64,000 nt of DNA from Laguncularia racemosa (Eukaryota > Streptophyta > Magnoliopsida > Myrtales > Combretaceae): positions 7,006,001 to 7,070,000 of the forward strand of contig JBBMOL010000013.1 in NCBI GenBank assembly GCA_037954665.1, written 5' to 3'. Below are positions 59,001 through 64,000 of the stretch, piece after piece. The notes under the pieces are model-generated. The model did no database searches, was not told the DNA's origin, and saw only the letters and a program-made list of their open reading frames with translations. The position numbers were made by a program, and so were the translations under genes. Position 1 is the first letter of the stretch. Each line of letters begins with the position of its first letter.

Positions 59001-60439
59001 TCAGCAACCCCCTTTTCTCTACATTTTCAAAAATTACAAGTAGAAATTCACTAAACTCTAGCTTAAACCCAAAACCTTAAACTTAGCTCTAAACCTATCT
59101 CAAACAGTTACTAATTCTACTTCTTCTTTTTGTGAGTTTTAATTGTAAAATTAAGTGGGAATCCTAGCTTAAGGGGGACTCTCAATCACAGCTTTGAGAA
59201 GAGTAAGGTAAGTAATGTTTAGTTGATCTAAGGAAGCTTAAGCTTGTTAAACACAAATCTAAGTGGGGATTAATGTTCTATGTAAGGAAAAATCATTTGG
59301 AAGCAAGAGAAAACTTCACCTTTGGAGCTTATTGTGGATAGTCAAGAAGAGATTTGAAGGCTAAATTGAATCTCCATTAAGGTAAGCTTAAAATCAAGCT
59401 TAAATTAGTGATATAGTTTGGTTAGAAGTAAATAGGGCTAATAATTTGATAATTTCTTGGACTGTGGTGAAATTTCACATAAAAACCCATGTGGTGCCAC
59501 CTATGTTGAAGTCTATTAAGTGTCATTTGGTGAATTGGATTTAGATTTATGTTTTAATATGCTACATGTCTTGTTGGGTGTTGAATTTAATAGTAAAAAT
59601 TAAGTTTGATGCTTGATGATTTGAGATGTGTAAATAAGTATAAGTGACTGCCACTTTAGGGAGTAAATTGGGACTTAAATTTCATTTGAAATGTGATTTA
59701 GATGATGAATGATGGCAATTTGATGATTAAAGTATGAGTGTGGACTTTAGGTTGGTTTAGGTGATTAATTTGATGAATATGACATGTTAGAAGTTGGAAT
59801 TGATGATATGAATGAGTTAATGGATGAAGAATTTGATTTAATCATTAATCTAGGATTTTTTAGTGTGTTAACATGTTTTTAAAGTGATGAATTTGATGAC
59901 AATTGAAGTTACATGATGGATATTAAGTTTGGCAAAGTTTAGGAGTGATTTATGATGTATTGGTGGATTGTTTGATTTTGAAATTATGATTTTCTTGTAT
60001 AATTTGATGATGTTTTTAATTCTAGAAATTTTGTGGTTTGATATGTTTAAATTGAGTTAATTTGGTGGAATTGTGTTTAATTAGCGAATAGGAATTAGAT
60101 TAAATGTAAAATGAGACCTAGAAGTGAAATCATGTTGAAATTAGGCTAGTGTGAATGAAATTGGATGTTTAAGCATGCTTTGGAATACTTACTTTCTTCT
60201 AGGAATGTTTTAGACTTAAAATTGAAATATAAATGATGTTTTAGACTTTGGAAAGAAATAGGAACAAGTGACCTGTGATTGGAAATGATTTAAACTTAAA
60301 TTGGATAAGTTTAAAATGAATAAAATAAGGTTTTGTATATTAGAATTGATAATAGAAGTAATAAAGGTTTAAATGACTTTGGTTTTATGTAATTTGAGTT
60401 TAAAATGATGAATTGGAGTTAGATAATAGTTGACTTAAT

Positions 60440-61270
60440 TAACTCAATCCAAGGCTGGCCTAATCTCAAATCAGCTCATCCATATAAGGCCTAAAGATCA
60501 CCCTTTTACCCTCCTCTTGGATGACCCATATGATTAGACATGATTAGATTAATTGGGCTTAATTAATTTAATTATCCTTAATAGATGGAAATAGGAAGTG
60601 ACTTGGTAAAATGGACTTAAATAACTAATGGAGCCAAAACCTAAAATCTAATTGGGCCTATTCTCTTTCAAATCTTATACCCTAAATGAGCCTTATAAAA
60701 AAATAAAGTACCCAAATTGGGCCTCAACTCATATTAAGGCTTAAATAGAATTAAATGCCTAAAATGAACTAGAATCAAGCCTAGTGGAATAAAACGGACT
60801 TACATAACTATAATAGAACTTAAATAGGCCTATGACCCAAAACTCACTTAGACCCATTAATCTTTAGAACTTATACCCTGAATGAGTCATAGTAAATCAA
60901 ATAAACCTAAATGGGCCTCAAATCCCGTAAAGCCCTAAACCAACTAAAGACCTAAAGGGAAATTAAAATTGAAGTTAATAACTAATTAAGTCTAAGACAT
61001 AACAAATAAGACTAATTGGACATAATGGGCCTAGGTTAACTAAAATAGATTGGAGTAATCTAATTGGACTTAAATGGATTCAATATTAATAATTGGACTT
61101 AAGTAAAGTAATTACGATTAGTAAGTCTAATTTCAATTATAATTGGACCAATTATTCTTTAAGGGTCTAAATACCTTAATTAGGCCTTAGACACAATTAG
61201 ACTTAAATTCAAATAACTTATTAGGCTTAAATGAAAAAATCCTAAATGATTTGAGCCAAAATTAGCTAAA
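60440..61270. repeat. degenerate TAAATGGGCCT word array
   Basis: Short words such as TTGGGCCT, ATGGGCCTCAA, AATTGGACTTAAAT and TAGGCCTTAGAC recur every 30-60 bp with irregular spacing. It looks like a decayed satellite or an LTR-internal repeat. Confidence 0.5.
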
Positions 61271-63879
61271 AGTTAATTGAGCCTATGTATATTTCTTTGG
61301 ACTATTTGTCAAACTTTAGGTTCTAAATTTTTGCAATTATTCGACAACTAACATTTTCTTTGCATCAATATGATAAATAATGATTGTAATTAGTAAACTG
61401 TATCAAATCAAATATGAGACTCAGTCAATTCCCGGTGTTTGATCTCACTATAGTTTAGCATTAAGAGTCAATAAAGAATGATTAGATCTTTTAGAGTGTA
61501 AAAGAAAGCTCCACATAGATTGTCAATCTTCAAATATGTAGAGTTGTTTTTACTCAAATAGGAATGGACGTAGAACTAAACAATTGGAGGGTGGGTTCAT
61601 CTTAATTAAATTAATATTATAATCATTCATTAGAAAATGTTCGCTTGTTATTGTAGTTGTATTGCATTTTATATGTGTAAATGGATTTTGTTAATAATTA
61701 CACCTAAAATATTTTTTAAAAACTTAATGAAATGGAAAATTTATTTTAGGAAATGATTAAGGTTGTTTCATATATTTTGTTAGAGGTTAACAAAATAAAC
61801 ATTTTGTCCTTTCATTATAATATATGTATCAATTGAAATAAAACTATTAATTTATAAAAAAAATTGTAAAACTAGTGTAAGTTTTGTTTTCAAAAAAAAA
61901 AGATAAAAAAGAAATATTGAACAGAAAATTGCAAATAGAGCCAGAGTAGCAAATTGACCCGAATACAAATATTTTTGGATTTCTTTTAATGATAAATATT
62001 AGTAGTGCTAAAAAAAACAATTTGAATATAAGTTATCATGTAATTAATTATTCAATATCCATATTCAACTTATAACATTAATTGTAAAAAGAAATATTAT
62101 TAAAGCAAGTCATATGATTGTAAACTTACCAATAATTTATGTGATAAAACTGGAAAAATTATAAAACAGGTAATGCAATTATTATTTATGGTGCACTATG
62201 TCGACTTTAATTTAAAAATTTTATATTATCTCCCTAATCCAATTCATATTAAATCATATGCTCATCCAACATAAATCATTGACTTGAATTAGGAATTTCA
62301 TTATCTATTTGGAGTCGACACCCAACTGGAGTTGGGAAAACTTATTGAATTAAAATTAATTAAGTGGATCAATTCTAATCTAGACAACTAGTCGACGAAA
62401 TCTCCTTTAAAAAAAAAAACCATAGATTCTCGACTCGAGGGCAATCCTATTAAAACCCTAAAGCTACCACCTGATCCTTCTAAAATCTAAATTATATTAT
62501 GATATCTTTTTTTTAGCATAAAAAAAGAAAATACTAGAAAAAAATGATACAATGATTACACTAATAATGATTTGAATTTTTTTTTATTTTTTTAGAGTTG
62601 CCTCATAAGGATGCCTACGTTTCTACTATTCGGGATCAAATAAGTCGTAGTTTGTTTTTCACAAAACTTTAGTAGATTATTTAATCTTAATTATGAAAAT
62701 GTGATAGGCTTACGTTTATTACCATTTAAATTTATTAAAAAAAAATCTAAGCATATGGCTTTATTTATTGATTTATCAAAAACCTTTAATTTTTTTTTGA
62801 AATCACTAATTATTATTCATTTATTTAAAATTTTTATCATTTATTATTATTTATTATTATTTTTATCTTCTTTTTTACTAATTTATTATTATTATTCTTT
62901 ATTAAAAGCTAATACTAATATAATAAATAAAAAATAAAAAAATGGTGAAATTTAACTGACTTAGATGCGGGTCGGACAACAACAGGTCGGGTTGGGTCAA
63001 ATTCGATCATGAGCATGACAATTAGAAGATCTTCGTTGGTGGCGTTTCGACATTTATCAAGGGCGACTAATAAGTGGATTCCTAGGTTTTTAAGGATGAG
63101 AAACCGATTGGTGGTGTTGGTTTTTGTCGAAAACGACCCTAGACGATGGTTTGAACGGCTATGGCGGTGAGATCTAGAGAGAGAGAGCTCCGGCGACTCT
63201 TTTTGTGTTTGCCTTCCACCTTTTTTTTTCTTCTTACCCTCTAATCCCCCTTCCCTTCTCTCCCTTCCGACCTTTATTTATAGATGTCGAAGGTCGGATG
63301 CGGATGAACATGGATCTCAACCGTGGCAAGGTTTTTTGTTTTTCCTTCTCGATTTGAAAAAGATTGATGTTAATCTTTTGTTTTTTCTTAAGATTCGTAC
63401 TAATTTGATGGTATTTATCCTCTTTTGGCTAAAGATTTGTTGGACTTGCATTAAAATTCAATTTGGAACAGCTAAATTCCGTTCTCCTAGCATCGTCGTT
63501 GTTCTTGGTTGAAGGTTGAAGACGAGCACGCACCAGACGCGTGCCCTCATGTCGTCTAATCAGCTACTGACACATGGCAGCTCGAGTAAAAAAACAAAAA
63601 ACAAAACAGCATAAAGTGCCTCCTGTGAGACTCGAACCCGCATCCTCAAGCTTCTACATGCATACCCGAGCACACACACGAACTAGCTGAGCTGGCCCAA
63701 TTCTCATTTTTTTATTACACGTAAATTATATTAACGTATCAGTTTTCCTAATTTTTTTGTTATTTTGAAATTCATAAATTTAATTTAAAAAGCCAAATGT
63801 CTTTTATTATTATTGCTACCCTTATTTTCTATTATTTGTTTATTATTTTTTTTCTCTTTTATATCTATATATATATATG

Positions 63880-63882
63880 AAA

Positions 63883-63912
<30 letters not shown>
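63880..63912 (+). repeat. AAT microsatellite
   Basis: About ten AAT units, preceded by an AT dinucleotide run. Confidence 0.9.
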
Positions 63913-63916
<4 letters not shown>

Positions 63917-64000
63917 GGGGGACAAAAATGGGGTGTTTATAGTTGTCTCTCTTTGTGATAAAGTTTGGAAAAACTTAGCTACAAAGACCACAAAAACACT

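Larger units (their letters stand above)
59001..63960. repeat. probable LTR-derived non-coding sequence
   Basis: No coding frame over almost 5 kb. Two segments resemble sequences common in plant LTR elements: 62311-62335 (GGAGTCGACACCCAACTGG) and 62594-62652 (GTTGCCTCATAAGGATGCC, later AAGTCGTAGTTTG). The pair recalls the 'GGAGTCGCCACC' and 'GATACGTAGGCAACC' words of Tat/Ogre-like elements; that comparison is from memory. A purine-rich GAGAGAGAGAGCTCCGGCGAC lies near 63177. No paired LTRs, primer-binding site or protein domain were found, so boundaries and orientation remain open. Confidence 0.4.

Noticed and set aside
63628..63645. tRNA-like word (antisense of a T-arm, GACTCGAACCCGCATCC)
   Set aside because: No acceptor, D-arm or anticodon arm can be placed around it; such words are common inside plant LTR sequence.

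Overview
The window is nuclear DNA from a eudicot plant. Supporting signs are an AT-rich, retrotransposon-dense background, short GT..AG introns, an alpha-expansin, a mitochondrial manganese superoxide dismutase with the plant exon layout, a plant-type Trm1 methyltransferase, and plant lineages of Ty1/copia, Ty3/gypsy, L1-type LINE and hAT elements. The species cannot be fixed from sequence alone.

Three host genes look intact, and their exons were resolved to the base by reading frame and splice sites. An alpha-expansin lies at 11562-13079 (+, 3 exons, 251 aa). A mitochondrial Mn-SOD lies at 49042-53094 (+, 6 exons, 232 aa). A tRNA (guanine-26) dimethyltransferase of the short plant type lies at 54738-57386 (-, 6 exons, 436 aa). 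The SOD and methyltransferase genes converge. A MATE transporter at 24129-25495 (-) is a pseudogene. The host genes share no pathway; the window is not an operon or cluster.

The rest is mostly mobile-element history. From left to right: a partial LTR-like stretch with a 65-bp tandem array (1-550); a decayed but structurally complete Ty1/copia element with both LTRs, primer-binding site and polypurine tract (1241-6153, -); a complete hAT element with a perfect 8-bp target duplication (15562-18998); a 387-bp hAT MITE (21206-21592); a full-length L1-type LINE with a 15-bp target duplication (30024-35580, +); a two-module direct-repeat block (35590-38032); and a Ty3/gypsy element (about 38060-48146, -) broken open by two hAT insertions (about 39000-42468 and 42669-43484). 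From 57.5 kb to the right edge there is AT-rich, probably LTR-derived sequence with no recognisable gene.

No unknown multi-gene system was found. The most unusual signal is a small scrambled patchwork inside the first hAT element. Three adjoining pieces all match a 73-bp stretch of the MATE pseudogene, two of them inverted and reordered, joined with 1-2 bp of shared sequence, as expected of template-switching repair.
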